64,000 bases of DNA from Saprospiraceae bacterium (GCA_016715465.1 JADKAA010000024.1:248001-312000); one strand, 5' to 3'; shown: positions 1 to 9,501, counted from the first letter of the stretch. The notes: generated from the sequence alone by a model not told the origin. Numbers and translations: made by a program.

Positions 1-31
1 AAAGCAGTTTGTCCGTTTCGTACATATCCAT
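1..31 (-). CDS. possible 5' end of a gene running off the window
   Basis: Directly after the CotH stop codon on the minus strand (TAA at 34-32) an ATG at 31-29 opens a frame of ten codons (MDMYETDKLL) that stays open to the window edge. The zero-nucleotide spacing would suit a co-transcribed downstream gene. Ten codons are too few to assign a family or to prove that this is a gene. Confidence 0.2.
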   Translation of the reverse strand, partial: MDMYETDKLL

Positions 32-2286
32 TTATTGTTTTATGAATGAAGCGCACTGTATTTTACTTCCCGTAATCAGTTGAACGAAATACATGCCATG
101 CGGCAGCAAGGTGGTTTCAATGGTTGCAGAATTGGCTGTTATGGTAATGGGGGCATATTTATGACGGCCATCGGCACCCAGCAGTTGCAGCTCATGGATA
201 TCGGCTTGGGCATGAAGGTAAATGCTCTGTTCTGCCGGATTAGGGAATATTTTCAAAATACTTTGCTGCAGATCATTGGTTCCTGAAATCACATTGGACT
301 TACCTGGTGTCACAAAATTCATACGCTTAATGTCACCCAGGCCGTCGGGATATTTTCCATAAGTTATATTGGTTTCACATGAACCAAAACTGAAAGTATC
401 GATGGGGGCAAAGTTGTTGGCAGCTTCATCGAAAATGCCAATAAACTCGCCACCTTTGCTCAACTTAAAATTAGCGTGGTTGATGCCCTGAGACTGGTCT
501 TCGTCTGCCCATACCACAAAAAAGGAATGTGACGGCAGGTCAACCTCGGGCAACTTCCACTTGGAAGGCGCTGCAGGGTTGTCTGACAGGTACTTGTCAC
601 CCAGATAGATGAAATCTTCGGATGCATTGTATATTTCGATCCAGTCTTCGTATTCTCCGAATTCGTCCTTCAGACTGGTATTGTCTGCCATGAATTCGTT
701 GATGAAAAGTTGCGGAACCTCACCATATCCCACATCGGCAGCCAGGTAGCCGCAGAATGGCAGCCTGCCTTCTTTACCTTGCTGGTCTATGGCTGTATAA
801 TAATATTCGAGTACTCCCTTATTTGCCACCGGAATCACAACCTGGTATCTTCCATCACCTGCCAAGTCATCGTGGTTAAGACCGTCATCTTTTAACGTCA
901 GTTTATTCCAGCTGCCTCCGGAAAAACGGTAGTTCATTTCTACATTGACCGCACTGGCTGCCGTCACCTGCAAAGAGGCAGTGAATGAACCATCCTGAAA
1001 ACCTGCACGGTGGTAGTCATAAAAAGGTACTATGGCGGTGTTCTGAAGTTGGGCGAAAGCAGAACCGCTTCGTTTGCTAATGTATTCCTTCAGGCCCATT
1101 TTCACATGCCCGCCAAGCCCATTGTCATAACTCGATAAAAAATCGGCATAGGTGTAACCATAATCGAGACCGGCGTAGGTGTCATTCACCACATATGGAG
1201 CGATGCGCGACTTTACCGCATCGATGTAGGTATTCATAAAGCCCGGATTAAAAAAAGTTTCGATGTATTTTTTGATCAGGTAGCCGTAGCGTTGTTTGTA
1301 GGCAGGTATAGAAAGCAGGTTTCCATACAAGGGCCTTGGTTCTGACGATGGTGCCCAGGAATAGATGTTGCGGCTTGCCCAATCGACACCAAACCAGTCA
1401 ATGCCGTAAGTATTGTCGAGATCGTATGGAATTATCTGTGATTTTCCCGTAGTGGGATTGTCATAGAAATAAGTATTGTTTTTATTAAATACCGGATTGT
1501 CCCAATGTCCGATCAACACTTCAAGGGCGAGGATACGCAGGTAAGAATCGACATCAAAAACCGCCTCCAATTCGCAACGAAAATCCGGGTCATCCTTTGC
1601 ATCCAGGGCGCTTATAAAGGAGACCAGACCGCTAAGGTCCACAGCGTCCTGGTTGTTCTCCGGACTGTACACGTTTTTGTTGTAATTTGAAAAATTGTTG
1701 CCTTTATACACAAAGTCGGCTCCGTACAAACACTTAAACAACTGGCCTGTGTCATCGGTGTTCCGCGCTTCAAAATAATCATTGTCGATGTGTTCCACAT
1801 TGATGTAAAGGCCGCGGTACTCGTTGTTGATGTACACCGCTACATGATTGGCTCGTGGGGCTTCTACACCTGCAAGTCGCATGAGGTCCCAGTTGAGTTT
1901 GGCCCTTATGATGGAAGGATCATTGTGTTCCCCATTCAGGTTGAGGTCAGAAAGACCATAAAATTTTTACCCCCAAAGTGGTTGAATTTTACCTTAAAGG
2001 ATTTTTTTGCCGAGACCCTCGACGTATTGCCTCTTAACCGAAATCCTACATTTAACAGGGTGTCTTTGTGCGTGCCATCGTTCCAGAAAAAATCGGCAGG
2101 GTACTCGTGGTCTTCCTGAACATTTCCATCGTCAAGCAATTGAGCCAGGGAATCAGCATCCATGAAAACATCTACCCGGGGCACGACCTGGTCGTTAAAC
2201 ACTACACCACGGTCTGGAAATACCTGAGCGGAAAGGGAAGTGAGGCTGAGAATAGAAAATGTAAAAGACAATATTCTTAAAAGCAT
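32..2286 (-). pseudogene. CotH-kinase family secreted protein with lamin-tail domain and T9SS sorting tail, frameshifted
   Basis: The reading frame is split in two: an N-terminal part (2286 to 1936, 116 codons) and a C-terminal part in another frame down to 32. Restoring one T at about 1957-1969 joins them into a 751-residue protein. Order: signal peptide (MLLRILSFTF..., residues 1-20), CotH kinase-like domain (LRGNTSR and KKSFKVKF near residues 84-101, IIPYDLDNTYGID further on), a lamin-tail domain starting at LFINEFMADN and a Por-type C-terminal tail (IFPNPAEQSIYLHAQ...) that directs type IX secretion. CotH proteins are atypical protein kinases known from spore coats; in Bacteroidota they are surface or secreted proteins of unknown target. 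It lies 69 bp downstream of hppD, separated by a strong hairpin. The break is either a sequencing error, true decay, or (less likely) recoding, because the junction reads A-AAT-TTT. Confidence 0.85.
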
Positions 2287-2302
2287 TCTGGAAGTTTTAT
2301 AC

Positions 2303-2340
2303 GATCATCCGGCATTGAAGTGCTTCTGTGCCGGATGATC
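2303..2340 (-). terminator. strong hairpin behind hppD
   Basis: GATCATCCGGCA (2303-2314) and TGCCGGATGATC (2329-2340) are perfect 12-bp inverted repeats, and the loop holds a second GAAG/CTTC pairing. It starts 15 bp after the hppD stop and ends before the CotH gene. There is no U-tract, so it is a terminator-like or mRNA-stabilising hairpin rather than a textbook intrinsic terminator. Confidence 0.65.
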
Positions 2341-2355
2341 ACATGTTAAACGCGA

Positions 2356-3480
2356 TTACAATGTACCACGCAGGGCTTGTTCTCTTTCGATGGCTTCAAA
2401 CAAGGCTTTAAAATTGCCCTTGCCAAATGAAACGGCGCCTTTGCGCTGAATGATCTCATAAAATACCGTAGGCCTGTCCTGAACCGGCTTGGTAAATATC
2501 TGCAGCAAATAACCCTCGTCATCGCGGTCAACCAGAATGTTGAGTTTTTTCAGGTCCTCCAGGTCTTCGTCGATGTCTCCGATACGTTCCATCAGGTCCA
2601 CATAGTAAGTCTCGGGTACATACAGGAATTCAACGCCATTGTTGCGCAGGGCAGAAACGGTCTCGATGATGTTGTCGGTGGCCACGGCGATGTGCTGCAC
2701 CCCTGCGCTTTTGTAAAAGTCCAGGTATTCTTCGATCTGTGATTTTTTGATGCCGTTGGCGGGTTCGTTGATCGGGAATTTGATGTATCCATTTCCATTA
2801 CTTACTACCTTACTCATGAGGGCCGTGTATTTGGTGGAAATGTCTTTGTCGTCAAACGTAATGAGCAGTTTAAAACCCAGTACCTCCTGGTAAAATTTCA
2901 CCCACTTGTTCATGTCGCCAAGTTCTACGTTGCCTACACAGTGGTCCACAAACTTCAGACCGATAGGGGTGACAGGCTTTTCACTTTTTTTGGCCATGTA
3001 CCCCGGCATGAATGCCCCACTGTAAGATGACCTTTCCACAAGTGTATGGATGGTCTCTCCATAGGTCTTGATGGCAGCCAGTTTGACCGTACCAAATTCG
3101 TCCTCGATGGTATAGGGCTCAAAGGCAGATTCTGCTCCCTTGGCCATCGCTTTTTCATACGCATCGACAGCATTGTCTACCCACAAAGCCAGTACTTTCA
3201 CGCCGTCTCCATGTTTCGCTACGTGACGGGCGATCTCGTGGTCTTCCATCAGGGTGGAGGTGAGTACCAGTCGGATCTTGTCCTGTTTGAGTACATAAGA
3301 AACTACATCGCGGCTTCCGGTCTCCGGTCCTTTATAGGCTATCAACTCATAACCAAAACAGTGTTGGTAGTAGAGGGCGGCTTGTTTGGCGTTGCCCACA
3401 TAAAATTCGAGGTGGTCGGTGCCGTTTATGGGGAAGGTATCGTTTTGTACCTGGGTCGTGGTGGTGGTTTGTGTTTCCAT
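2356..3480 (-). CDS. hppD: 4-hydroxyphenylpyruvate dioxygenase
   Basis: Converts 4-hydroxyphenylpyruvate to homogentisate with O2 in tyrosine degradation; cytoplasmic Fe(II) enzyme. The 374 residues form two vicinal-oxygen-chelate domains, N-terminal (TDHLEFYVGNAKQAALYY) and catalytic C-terminal (from FVDHCVGNVELGDM). The iron ligands are visible as His180 (VDH), His263 (VQHIAVATDN) and Glu342 (FYEIIQR), and the conserved end GKGNFKALFEAIEREQ is present. Length is normal for the family. It follows hmgA by 24 bp on the same strand, so the two form a tyrosine-to-maleylacetoacetate operon. No fumarylacetoacetase is in the window. Confidence 0.97.
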   Translation of the reverse strand: METQTTTTTQVQNDTFPINGTDHLEFYVGNAKQAALYYQHCFGYELIAYKGPETGSRDVVSYVLKQDKIRLVLTSTLMEDHEIARHVAKHGDGVKVLALWVDNAVDAYEKAMAKGAESAFEPYTIEDEFGTVKLAAIKTYGETIHTLVERSSYSGAFMPGYMAKKSEKPVTPIGLKFVDHCVGNVELGDMNKWVKFYQEVLGFKLLITFDDKDISTKYTALMSKVVSNGNGYIKFPINEPANGIKKSQIEEYLDFYKSAGVQHIAVATDNIIETVSALRNNGVEFLYVPETYYVDLMERIGDIDEDLEDLKKLNILVDRDDEGYLLQIFTKPVQDRPTVFYEIIQRKGAVSFGKGNFKALFEAIEREQALRGTL

Positions 3481-3504
3481 TTTATTTAATACATTTTATA
3501 GTTG

Positions 3505-4659
3505 TCAGTGAACCCATGAATAGGGATAGGTGGTGTCTTCAATGGACAAGGCAAAATCAGTAAGGGATAAAGGCCTGAAGGTATCTACCATTACAGCAAG
3601 TTCTTTCGTTTCTTTGGCTCCTATACTTTTTTCAACCGTTCCCGGGTGTGGCCCGTGTGGAATTCCACCCGGGTGCAGGGTAATTTGTCCTTTCTCCACA
3701 CTTTTTCTGCTCATGAAATCGCCATCCACATAATACAACACTTCATCGCTGTCAATGTTGCTGTGGTTGTAAGGCGCGGGAATGGCCAATGGGTGGTAAT
3801 CGTACAATCGCGGTACAAAGGAACAAACCACAAAACCCCGGGTCTGAAACGTCTGATGTACCGGTGGTGGTTGGTGAACCCTGCCGGTAATCGGTTCGAA
3901 GTCATGGATGGAAAAGGCATATGGATATACATAACCATCCCAGCCCACCACATCAAAGGGGTGTGACTTATAATGATAAGGATACATCTGATCCTGTTTC
4001 TTGATGTAGAGCAGGAAGTCTCCTTTTTCGTCAATCGGATTTAAGGAAGCGGGCTTTCGGATGTCTCTTTCACAGAAGGGCGAATGTTCCAACAACTGAC
4101 CAAATTCATTGCGGTATCTTTTTGGGGTAATCACAGCGCTCACGGACTCTACGATAAACAGCCGGTTGTTTGCGGTATGGAAATGCATTTGATAAATCGT
4201 ACCCCTGGGAATGACCAGGTAGTCGCCATAAGCAAATTCCAGGTTGCCATACATGGTTTGCAGTTCACCACTGCCTTCATGGATGAAGATAATTTCGTCT
4301 GCATCTGCATTTTTATAAAAGTACTGCGTCATCGACTCCGTGGGTGCAGCAAGGATTATCTTGCAATCAGCGTTGACCAGCACAGGTTTTCGGCAGTTTA
4401 AGAAATCTTTCTCAGGCTGAATTTGAAATCCTTTGAGGCTTCGGTGCGATAGTTGTTTGGACAATATGACACGGGGACTTACATCTACCGGGTCTGCAAT
4501 CTGGATAATCTGCGTAGGTGGTTGATTGTGGTACAGCAGCGAGTAATTGTCGCTGAAGCCCTCCGTGGAGAACAACTGTTCGCTGTACAATTCGCCATTC
4601 TCCTTTCGGAACTGCGTATGTCGTTTTTTGGGCAACTGCCCCATTGCGTAATAATGCAT
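3505..4659 (-). CDS. hmgA: homogentisate 1,2-dioxygenase
   Basis: Opens the ring of homogentisate to 4-maleylacetoacetate, the step after HppD. 384 residues, somewhat shorter than the roughly 430-residue enzymes of proteobacteria and animals. Recognisable family segments are GSGELQTMYGNLEFAYGDY, PFDVVGWDGYVYPYAF and HPGGIPHGPHPG. The iron site is visible as His299 and Glu306 (YNHSNIDSDEVLYYVDGDF) and His335 (PHGPHPG). First gene of the hmgA-hppD pair; no clear TAnnTTTG box was found upstream on the minus strand. Confidence 0.95.
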   Translation of the reverse strand: MHYYAMGQLPKKRHTQFRKENGELYSEQLFSTEGFSDNYSLLYHNQPPTQIIQIADPVDVSPRVILSKQLSHRSLKGFQIQPEKDFLNCRKPVLVNADCKIILAAPTESMTQYFYKNADADEIIFIHEGSGELQTMYGNLEFAYGDYLVIPRGTIYQMHFHTANNRLFIVESVSAVITPKRYRNEFGQLLEHSPFCERDIRKPASLNPIDEKGDFLLYIKKQDQMYPYHYKSHPFDVVGWDGYVYPYAFSIHDFEPITGRVHQPPPVHQTFQTRGFVVCSFVPRLYDYHPLAIPAPYNHSNIDSDEVLYYVDGDFMSRKSVEKGQITLHPGGIPHGPHPGTVEKSIGAKETKELAVMVDTFRPLSLTDFALSIEDTTYPYSWVH

Positions 4660-5109
4660 GACTTTTACATTTGTGGCATAAAAATAAACCTTTTGGAGCT
4701 AACATTTCGAGACCTGTATGCCATATCCTTTTTTATTTGACACTAAAGGTCTGTATGGCGTCAGCTTCCTTCCTTTACCATCATAAACGTGGGTGTTAAG
4801 ATGTTTTTGAATTCAACAACAAAAAGCATGGCATTATTTTTCCAAATCCCAACTTGAGCTTCCAAAGATGGATTTCCAGACGGAATTTGGCAGGATTGCC
4901 GTGTATTCTTATTTTATTTTGCCTAAAATCAAGGTAAATCAATGAAAATCAATTAGATGTAAGTTATTATTGATTTTTATAATGTTAAAATTTACATAAA
5001 ATAGCTTGTCTATGAATTTTCTTAGTGCTTACTTTGCATTATCATATACGATGCCCTGTGCAAACAGGAAAATCATCATTAAAATTGTTTAACAAAAAAA
5101 AAGTTTAGA
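4660..5109. other. 450-bp divergent intergenic region between hmgA and acpP
   Basis: Holds no convincing gene. It becomes very AT-rich toward acpP. An imperfect inverted repeat (ATGTTTTTG at 4801-4809 against CAAAAAGCAT at 4820-4829, one bulge) is present. The acpP promoter box is at 5029-5036. A TACATTTG at 4667-4674 fits the -7 consensus on the plus strand but no plus-strand gene follows closely. Confidence 0.6.
5029..5036 (+). promoter_or_regulatory. -7 promoter box of acpP
   Basis: TTACTTTG differs at one position from the Bacteroidota -7 consensus TAnnTTTG. A TTG at 5005-5007 lies 21 nt upstream, as expected for the -33 element. The leader to the acpP ATG would be about 65-70 nt. Confidence 0.5.
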
Positions 5110-5346
5110 ATGTCTGACATTGCAGAAAAAGTAAAAAAGATTATTATTGACCGATTGGGTGTTGATGAATCTGAAGTAACACCTGAAGCCAGTTTTACCA
5201 ATGACCTGGGTGCTGATTCCCTTGACACGGTAGAGTTGATCATGGAATTTGAAAAAGAATTTGATATATCTATACCAGATGAAGAAGCTGAAAAGATTCA
5301 AACCGTAGGACAGGCAGTGTCTTATGTAGAATCACAGAAAGCGTAA
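5110..5346 (+). CDS. acpP: acyl carrier protein
   Basis: Carries growing acyl chains on a 4'-phosphopantetheine arm during fatty-acid synthesis. The 78 residues are the full family length, with the attachment serine Ser37 in DLGADSLDTVELIMEFE and the acidic helix DISIPDEEAEKIQTVGQAV. It stands alone rather than next to fabF, and converges with birA behind a shared terminator. The start is the only ATG that gives MSDIAEKVKK, preceded by an A-rich stretch without a Shine-Dalgarno sequence, usual in this phylum. Confidence 0.97.
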   Translation: MSDIAEKVKKIIIDRLGVDESEVTPEASFTNDLGADSLDTVELIMEFEKEFDISIPDEEAEKIQTVGQAVSYVESQKA

Positions 5347-5368
5347 ATCCGGTTTTATTAGAATAGTT

Positions 5369-5400
5369 GTGCTGCGTTCCTTCGGGTTCGCGGCACTTTT
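5369..5400 (+). terminator. terminator between acpP and birA
   Basis: GTGCTGCG (5369-5376) pairs with CGCGGCAC (5389-5396) with one G-U, capped by a CC-TTCG-GG tetraloop and followed by TTTT. It sits between the convergent genes acpP and birA and overlaps the birA stop codon, so it may serve both. Confidence 0.8.
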
Positions 5401-6166
5401 AATATTTGATAATTACCTCTCCCAGGCTGAATTTGCGCAGCGTACCCTCGCGAGCCCGGATCAATAAAAACCCTTCCGGCGATACTCCTTCAATAGTACC
5501 AGTGCACCAATTGGTAGAATTGGAGTCCATGAACTGGATGTTTTCACCTTTTTTATATAATTTTTGTTCATAGGCTTGATGAAGGCCAAGGTGAGATTTG
5601 TGGCGGAGGTCGGTATTGTATCTTTTTTCCAGGTGGATACACAGCTGTATTAATTCATCATGGAGGTCGAATTGTGCTCCGGTAATGCGCTGAAACGAAG
5701 TACCATTTGGTACCTCTTCCGGAAAATGATTTTGGTTAATATTGAGCCCAATGCCCAGGATAGAGGAACTCAGTGTGCTGCCTTGCAGCTGATTGACAAT
5801 GAGAATGCCACCCAATTTATCGTCTCCAACATAGATGTCGTTGGGCCATTTTATGTGGGCAGTCCTGCAAAGTTTTGCCTCCACATAGTCGATGATACCC
5901 AGGGCGACAGCCATGCTGAGATAAAACTGATCGGAGATGTGGAGAAAGGATGGATAGACAATAAGGCTCACTGTGAGGTTTTTATGTGGCTCAGAAAGCC
6001 ATTTCCTGTCATATTGTCCTCTGCCACCCCATTGATTATCTGCAGTTATGGCAGTTCCGTCCATTGGACTGGTTTTTGATAATAATTCAGCAGCATAGGC
6101 ATTGGTAGATTCCAACTCCTCAAAATGGAGATGATTTTTACCAAAACATGTATAAGACGACAACAT
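5399..6166 (-). CDS. birA: biotin--[acetyl-CoA-carboxylase] ligase
   Basis: Activates biotin with ATP and transfers it to the biotin carrier of acetyl-CoA carboxylase. 255 residues with the catalytic domain only: ELESTNAYA, the biotinyl-AMP loop DNQWGGRGQYDRKW (residues 43-56) and KWPNDIYVGDDKLGGILI with Lys117. There is no N-terminal helix-turn-helix, so it is a monofunctional ligase and not a repressor like the E. coli protein. A short C-terminal SH3-like part ends the protein. It is divergent from rsfS with 45 bp between the starts. Confidence 0.93.
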   Translation of the reverse strand: MLSSYTCFGKNHLHFEELESTNAYAAELLSKTSPMDGTAITADNQWGGRGQYDRKWLSEPHKNLTVSLIVYPSFLHISDQFYLSMAVALGIIDYVEAKLCRTAHIKWPNDIYVGDDKLGGILIVNQLQGSTLSSSILGIGLNINQNHFPEEVPNGTSFQRITGAQFDLHDELIQLCIHLEKRYNTDLRHKSHLGLHQAYEQKLYKKGENIQFMDSNSTNWCTGTIEGVSPEGFLLIRAREGTLRKFSLGEVIIKY

Positions 6167-6170
6167 TTCG

Positions 6171-6178
6171 TAAATTTG
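6171..6178 (+). promoter_or_regulatory. -7 promoter box of rsfS
   Basis: TAAATTTG is an exact TAnnTTTG match, 33 nt before the rsfS TTG start, in the 45-bp divergent gap to birA. Confidence 0.6.
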
Positions 6179-6211
6179 GAACAGATTTAAACATCGGCAA
6201 AATATAATTTT

Positions 6212-6601
6212 TTGAGTAAAAGACCAACGGCAACCGCCAAATTAAAAGAAGAAGATAAGGCGCTCAACGACCTGATCATCGACGCAATCCAGGACATCAA
6301 GGGTAAAAAAATTGTAAAGTTAGACCTGCGCAGCATTGATGACGCACCGGCAGATTTTTTCATCATCTGTCAGGGAGATTCAACCGTACAGATAAAGGCC
6401 ATTAGCCTTAACATTGAAAAAAGGGTAAGGGCAGAGATGGGTGTCAAAAACATCCACATCGAAGGCATGCTCGGAGCCAAATGGGTGCTGGTCGATTTTT
6501 TCAACACCGTTGTACACATATTTTACCCTGAGACCAGGGAGTACTATGACCTTGAGGACCTATGGAGTGATGCCCTTACCACGGAATACCCGGACGTATA
6601 G
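6212..6601 (+). CDS. rsfS: ribosome silencing factor RsfS
   Basis: Binds uL14 on the 50S subunit and blocks subunit joining when translation should be off. 129 residues with the RsfS/Iojap core: LIIDAIQDIKGKKIVKLDL, DFFIICQGDSTVQIKAI, GAKWVLVDFFNTVVHIF and the closing YYDLEDLWSDA. No in-frame ATG exists before residue 76, so translation must begin at the TTG at 6212 (SKRPTATAKLKEED follows). It precedes ftsH by 62 bp on the same strand, a common neighbour pair in Bacteroidota. Confidence 0.93.
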   Translation: MSKRPTATAKLKEEDKALNDLIIDAIQDIKGKKIVKLDLRSIDDAPADFFIICQGDSTVQIKAISLNIEKRVRAEMGVKNIHIEGMLGAKWVLVDFFNTVVHIFYPETREYYDLEDLWSDALTTEYPDV

Positions 6602-6663
6602 CAGAACTTCTTTGTCCTCTTAGTGGTTTATGAATAAATAATACACCTTCCTAAAGAAAATAC

Positions 6664-8625
6664 ATGGAAAATAACGATAATAACGGGCCTAAAAAGTTCA
6701 ATCTCAACTCATATTGGATTTACGGCATCATTATACTGGCCATCCTGGCCATCAATCTGTCGGTGATGGTCAACACCAAGACCAAGGTCATTTCTTTGGG
6801 TGCATTTGAACAAATGGCGAGGGCGGGCGAAATAGAAAAGGTAGAAGTGGTCAACCGCAACAACGTCAATGTCTTTATCCGGAAAGAAGTACTGGAGACC
6901 AAATACCCAGAGTTTAAACAAACCCGCATCATCGACCAGCAGCCACATTTCACTTTTGAAATTGGAGCCATTGAAGGATTTGGAAGTAAGATAGAAGAAC
7001 TAAAAAAAGAGGGCGTCAACATAGACCCCAAATATGTGACCCGTACCAACTGGCTTACGCCCATCCTGGGCTATCTGTTGCCTTTTATTTTCCTGATTGC
7101 CATATGGCTCTTTATCATGAGAAGGGTGAGTGGCGGTCCCGGTGGTGGAGGGGGTCAGATCTTCAACATAGGTAAATCAAAAGCTACCCTGTTTGACAGC
7201 AAAGACTCCAAAGTAAACGTCACCTTTGCCGATGTGGCAGGTTTGGATGAAGCCAAGGAAGAAGTAGTCGAAGTGGTCGACTTTCTGAAAAACCCAAAAA
7301 AATATACGGCACTCGGGGGCAAGATTCCCAAGGGTGTATTGCTCGTAGGTCCTCCGGGTACGGGTAAAACGTTGCTCGCCAAAGCCGTTGCCGGCGAAGC
7401 AGGAGTGCCTTTTTTCTCAATCTCCGGTTCGGACTTTGTAGAGATGTTCGTTGGGGTAGGTGCCTCCAGAGTAAGGGATTTGTTTAAACAAGCCCGGGAT
7501 AAAGCACCGTGTATTGTTTTTATCGATGAGATTGACGCCATTGGACGTGCCCGGGGCAGAAATGCCATGCAGGGAGGTAATGACGAACGTGAAAATACGC
7601 TTAACCAATTGCTCGTCGAGATGGACGGTTTCAGTACCGACAAAGGGGTAATCCTGATGGCGGCGACAAACAGGCCAGACATCCTTGATTCAGCGCTTAT
7701 GCGTCCGGGCAGGTTTGACAGACAGATATCCATAGACAGGCCCGATTTGAAAGGCAGGGAGGCCATTTTCAATGTGCACCTCAAAACCATTAAGGTTGAC
7801 AATCTGGTTACCGCCCACGCACTGGCTGAAATGACACCTGGTTTTGCAGGGGCAGAAATTGCCAACGTTTGTAATGAAGCTGCATTGGTTGCAGCCAGAT
7901 GGAACAAAACAGCAGTCTCTATGGACGACTTCAACTTTGCCCTTGACCGGGTGATCGGAGGTCTGGAGAAGAAAAATAAACTCATCGCACCAAAAGAAAA
8001 GGAGATCATTGCCTACCACGAAGCAGGCCATGCCATTTGTGGCTGGTTTTTGGAATATGCCAGCCCGTTGGTGAAAGTCACCATCGTGCCCAGGGGTGTA
8101 GGGACTTTGGGTTTCGCCCAGTATCTGCCCAAAGAGGAATACATCACCAGAACCGAGCAACTGCTCGACCGCATGTGTATGACCATGGGGGGCCGGGCCG
8201 CGGAAAGAATTGTATTTGACAAAATATCTACCGGTGCGCAGAATGACCTGGATCAGGTGACCAAAATGGCTTACAGCATGGTCTCTGTCTTTGGCATGAA
8301 TGAAAAGGTAGGTAATGTGTCGTTTTACGGAATGGCCAATGAAAGTTACCAGCGGCCTTATTCGGATGAAACTGCCAGGCTGATGGACGACGAGGTGAGG
8401 AAACTCATCGATGGACAATATGAGCGCGCTAAAAACCTGCTTATTGAAAAAAGGCATGAACTTACCCTGTTGGCAAGGACATTGTTGGAAAAGGAAGTAA
8501 TACACAAAGCAGACCTTATTAAACTGATTGGCAAAAGACCTTTCCCCGATGAGGAAAAGTTTGAACATGCCCATGCACCAGCGGACTTCAATGATGAAGT
8601 CACTGAAGTGGAACAATCAGTCTGA
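6664..8625 (+). CDS. ftsH: ATP-dependent zinc metalloprotease FtsH
   Basis: Membrane-anchored AAA+ protease that extracts and degrades membrane and regulatory proteins. 653 residues: transmembrane segment at about 18-36, periplasmic FtsH-ext domain, second transmembrane segment at about 133-151, a glycine-rich linker (GGPGGGGGQ), AAA+ module with Walker A GPPGTGKT (229-236), Walker B IVFIDEID (284-291) and arginine-finger segment ATNRPDILDSALMRPGRFD, then the M41 protease with the zinc motif HEAGH (452-456). Full length and intact. The acidic tail FNDEVTEVEQSV is typical. The ATG at 6664 gives the expected MENNDNNGPKKFNLNSYW. Confidence 0.98.
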   Translation: MENNDNNGPKKFNLNSYWIYGIIILAILAINLSVMVNTKTKVISLGAFEQMARAGEIEKVEVVNRNNVNVFIRKEVLETKYPEFKQTRIIDQQPHFTFEIGAIEGFGSKIEELKKEGVNIDPKYVTRTNWLTPILGYLLPFIFLIAIWLFIMRRVSGGPGGGGGQIFNIGKSKATLFDSKDSKVNVTFADVAGLDEAKEEVVEVVDFLKNPKKYTALGGKIPKGVLLVGPPGTGKTLLAKAVAGEAGVPFFSISGSDFVEMFVGVGASRVRDLFKQARDKAPCIVFIDEIDAIGRARGRNAMQGGNDERENTLNQLLVEMDGFSTDKGVILMAATNRPDILDSALMRPGRFDRQISIDRPDLKGREAIFNVHLKTIKVDNLVTAHALAEMTPGFAGAEIANVCNEAALVAARWNKTAVSMDDFNFALDRVIGGLEKKNKLIAPKEKEIIAYHEAGHAICGWFLEYASPLVKVTIVPRGVGTLGFAQYLPKEEYITRTEQLLDRMCMTMGGRAAERIVFDKISTGAQNDLDQVTKMAYSMVSVFGMNEKVGNVSFYGMANESYQRPYSDETARLMDDEVRKLIDGQYERAKNLLIEKRHELTLLARTLLEKEVIHKADLIKLIGKRPFPDEEKFEHAHAPADFNDEVTEVEQSV

Positions 8626-8716
8626 GTCAATTCTCAAAATGGGCAGAGGGCATTCAGTTTCGGCATATAACTTTTAAAGTCTTTATTCGTTCTAGTTGAA
8701 AAATATACAGTTGAAA

Positions 8717-9403
8717 ATGTTCAGGGTAATGACTTTTTTACTGTGTTTCATTGTTGTAAAAATGAATGCACAGGTAAAGGACACCATCGTTCCCAAGCCT
8801 TCCACAGAGCCGGTGAAAACGCAGGTGAATGTGGATGGTAAAGTGTATCCGGCGCTGGTCACCGAAAATGGAGATACCCTCATTTTGGTGGACATTGACG
8901 ATGTAAGTGTCACCTCTTTCCGCAAATTTGCCAACGACGACGAATACAACAAATACCTGCGTTTCAGGCGATATGCCGCAACGGTTTTTCCTTATGCCAA
9001 AGAAGCCATCCGCATTTTCAGGGAAACGGAATATGCATCGGCCCACCTCAGCAAAAAGCAACGCAAAAAGAGGCTTAAAGAGTTAGATGAAGAACTCACC
9101 GCTAAGTTTGAGAAACCCTTGAGTGGACTTACCAAATTGCAGGGAAAGATACTCATGAAGATGATCGAAAAGGAGCTGAATCAAAACATGTACGACCTCA
9201 TAAAGGGGGTAAAAGGTGGATTTACGGCTTTTTACTGGCATCACTTCAGCAAGTTGTATAGTTATGACCTCAAGGAAGGGTATCACGTGGGAGATTATCC
9301 CATTTTGGATGCTGTGTTGAGCGATTTTGATGTGTCTTACCGCATTGAAAACGAAAGCAGCCTGAAATACTACAACCTCAGTGAATTGAGAAATAAAAAG
9401 TAG
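8717..9403 (+). CDS. DUF4294 family exported protein
   Basis: Recognised as the Bacteroidota family DUF4294; no function is known. From the ATG at 8717 the protein has 228 residues with a signal peptide (MFRVMTFLLCFIVVKMNAQ), so it is periplasmic or outer-membrane associated. The body is very basic and helical (LSKKQRKKRLKELDEELTA), followed by the conserved WHHFSKLYSYDLKEGYHVGDYPILDAV-type segment. A longer frame begins at a TTG at 8696, but the ATG places the signal peptide at the terminus and is preferred. It sits alone between ftsH and metF. Confidence 0.85.
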   Translation: MFRVMTFLLCFIVVKMNAQVKDTIVPKPSTEPVKTQVNVDGKVYPALVTENGDTLILVDIDDVSVTSFRKFANDDEYNKYLRFRRYAATVFPYAKEAIRIFRETEYASAHLSKKQRKKRLKELDEELTAKFEKPLSGLTKLQGKILMKMIEKELNQNMYDLIKGVKGGFTAFYWHHFSKLYSYDLKEGYHVGDYPILDAVLSDFDVSYRIENESSLKYYNLSELRNKK

Positions 9404-9493
9404 ATAATCTCCTTCCATTTGTAAGCCCTTCCTTTTAAATATAGCCGTTTGTCAATGGCTTACGTGGCAATGGGTCGATAGTTCAGGAATGAT

Positions 9494-9501
9494 TATCTTT
9501 G
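9494..9501 (+). promoter_or_regulatory. -7 promoter box of metF
   Basis: TATCTTTG is an exact TAnnTTTG match 21 nt before the metF ATG at 9523. It covers the TTG at 9499 that would extend the reading frame, which argues against that longer start. Confidence 0.7.

Noticed and set aside
3046..3489. 147-codon plus-strand frame opposite hppD
   Set aside because: Antisense to a gene with all iron ligands identified; no signal peptide or domain.
7155..8616. Long minus-strand open frames (284 and 308 codons) opposite ftsH
   Set aside because: They are shadows of the intact, highly conserved ftsH on the plus strand; their translations are serine/leucine- or phenylalanine/histidine-rich and show no domain.
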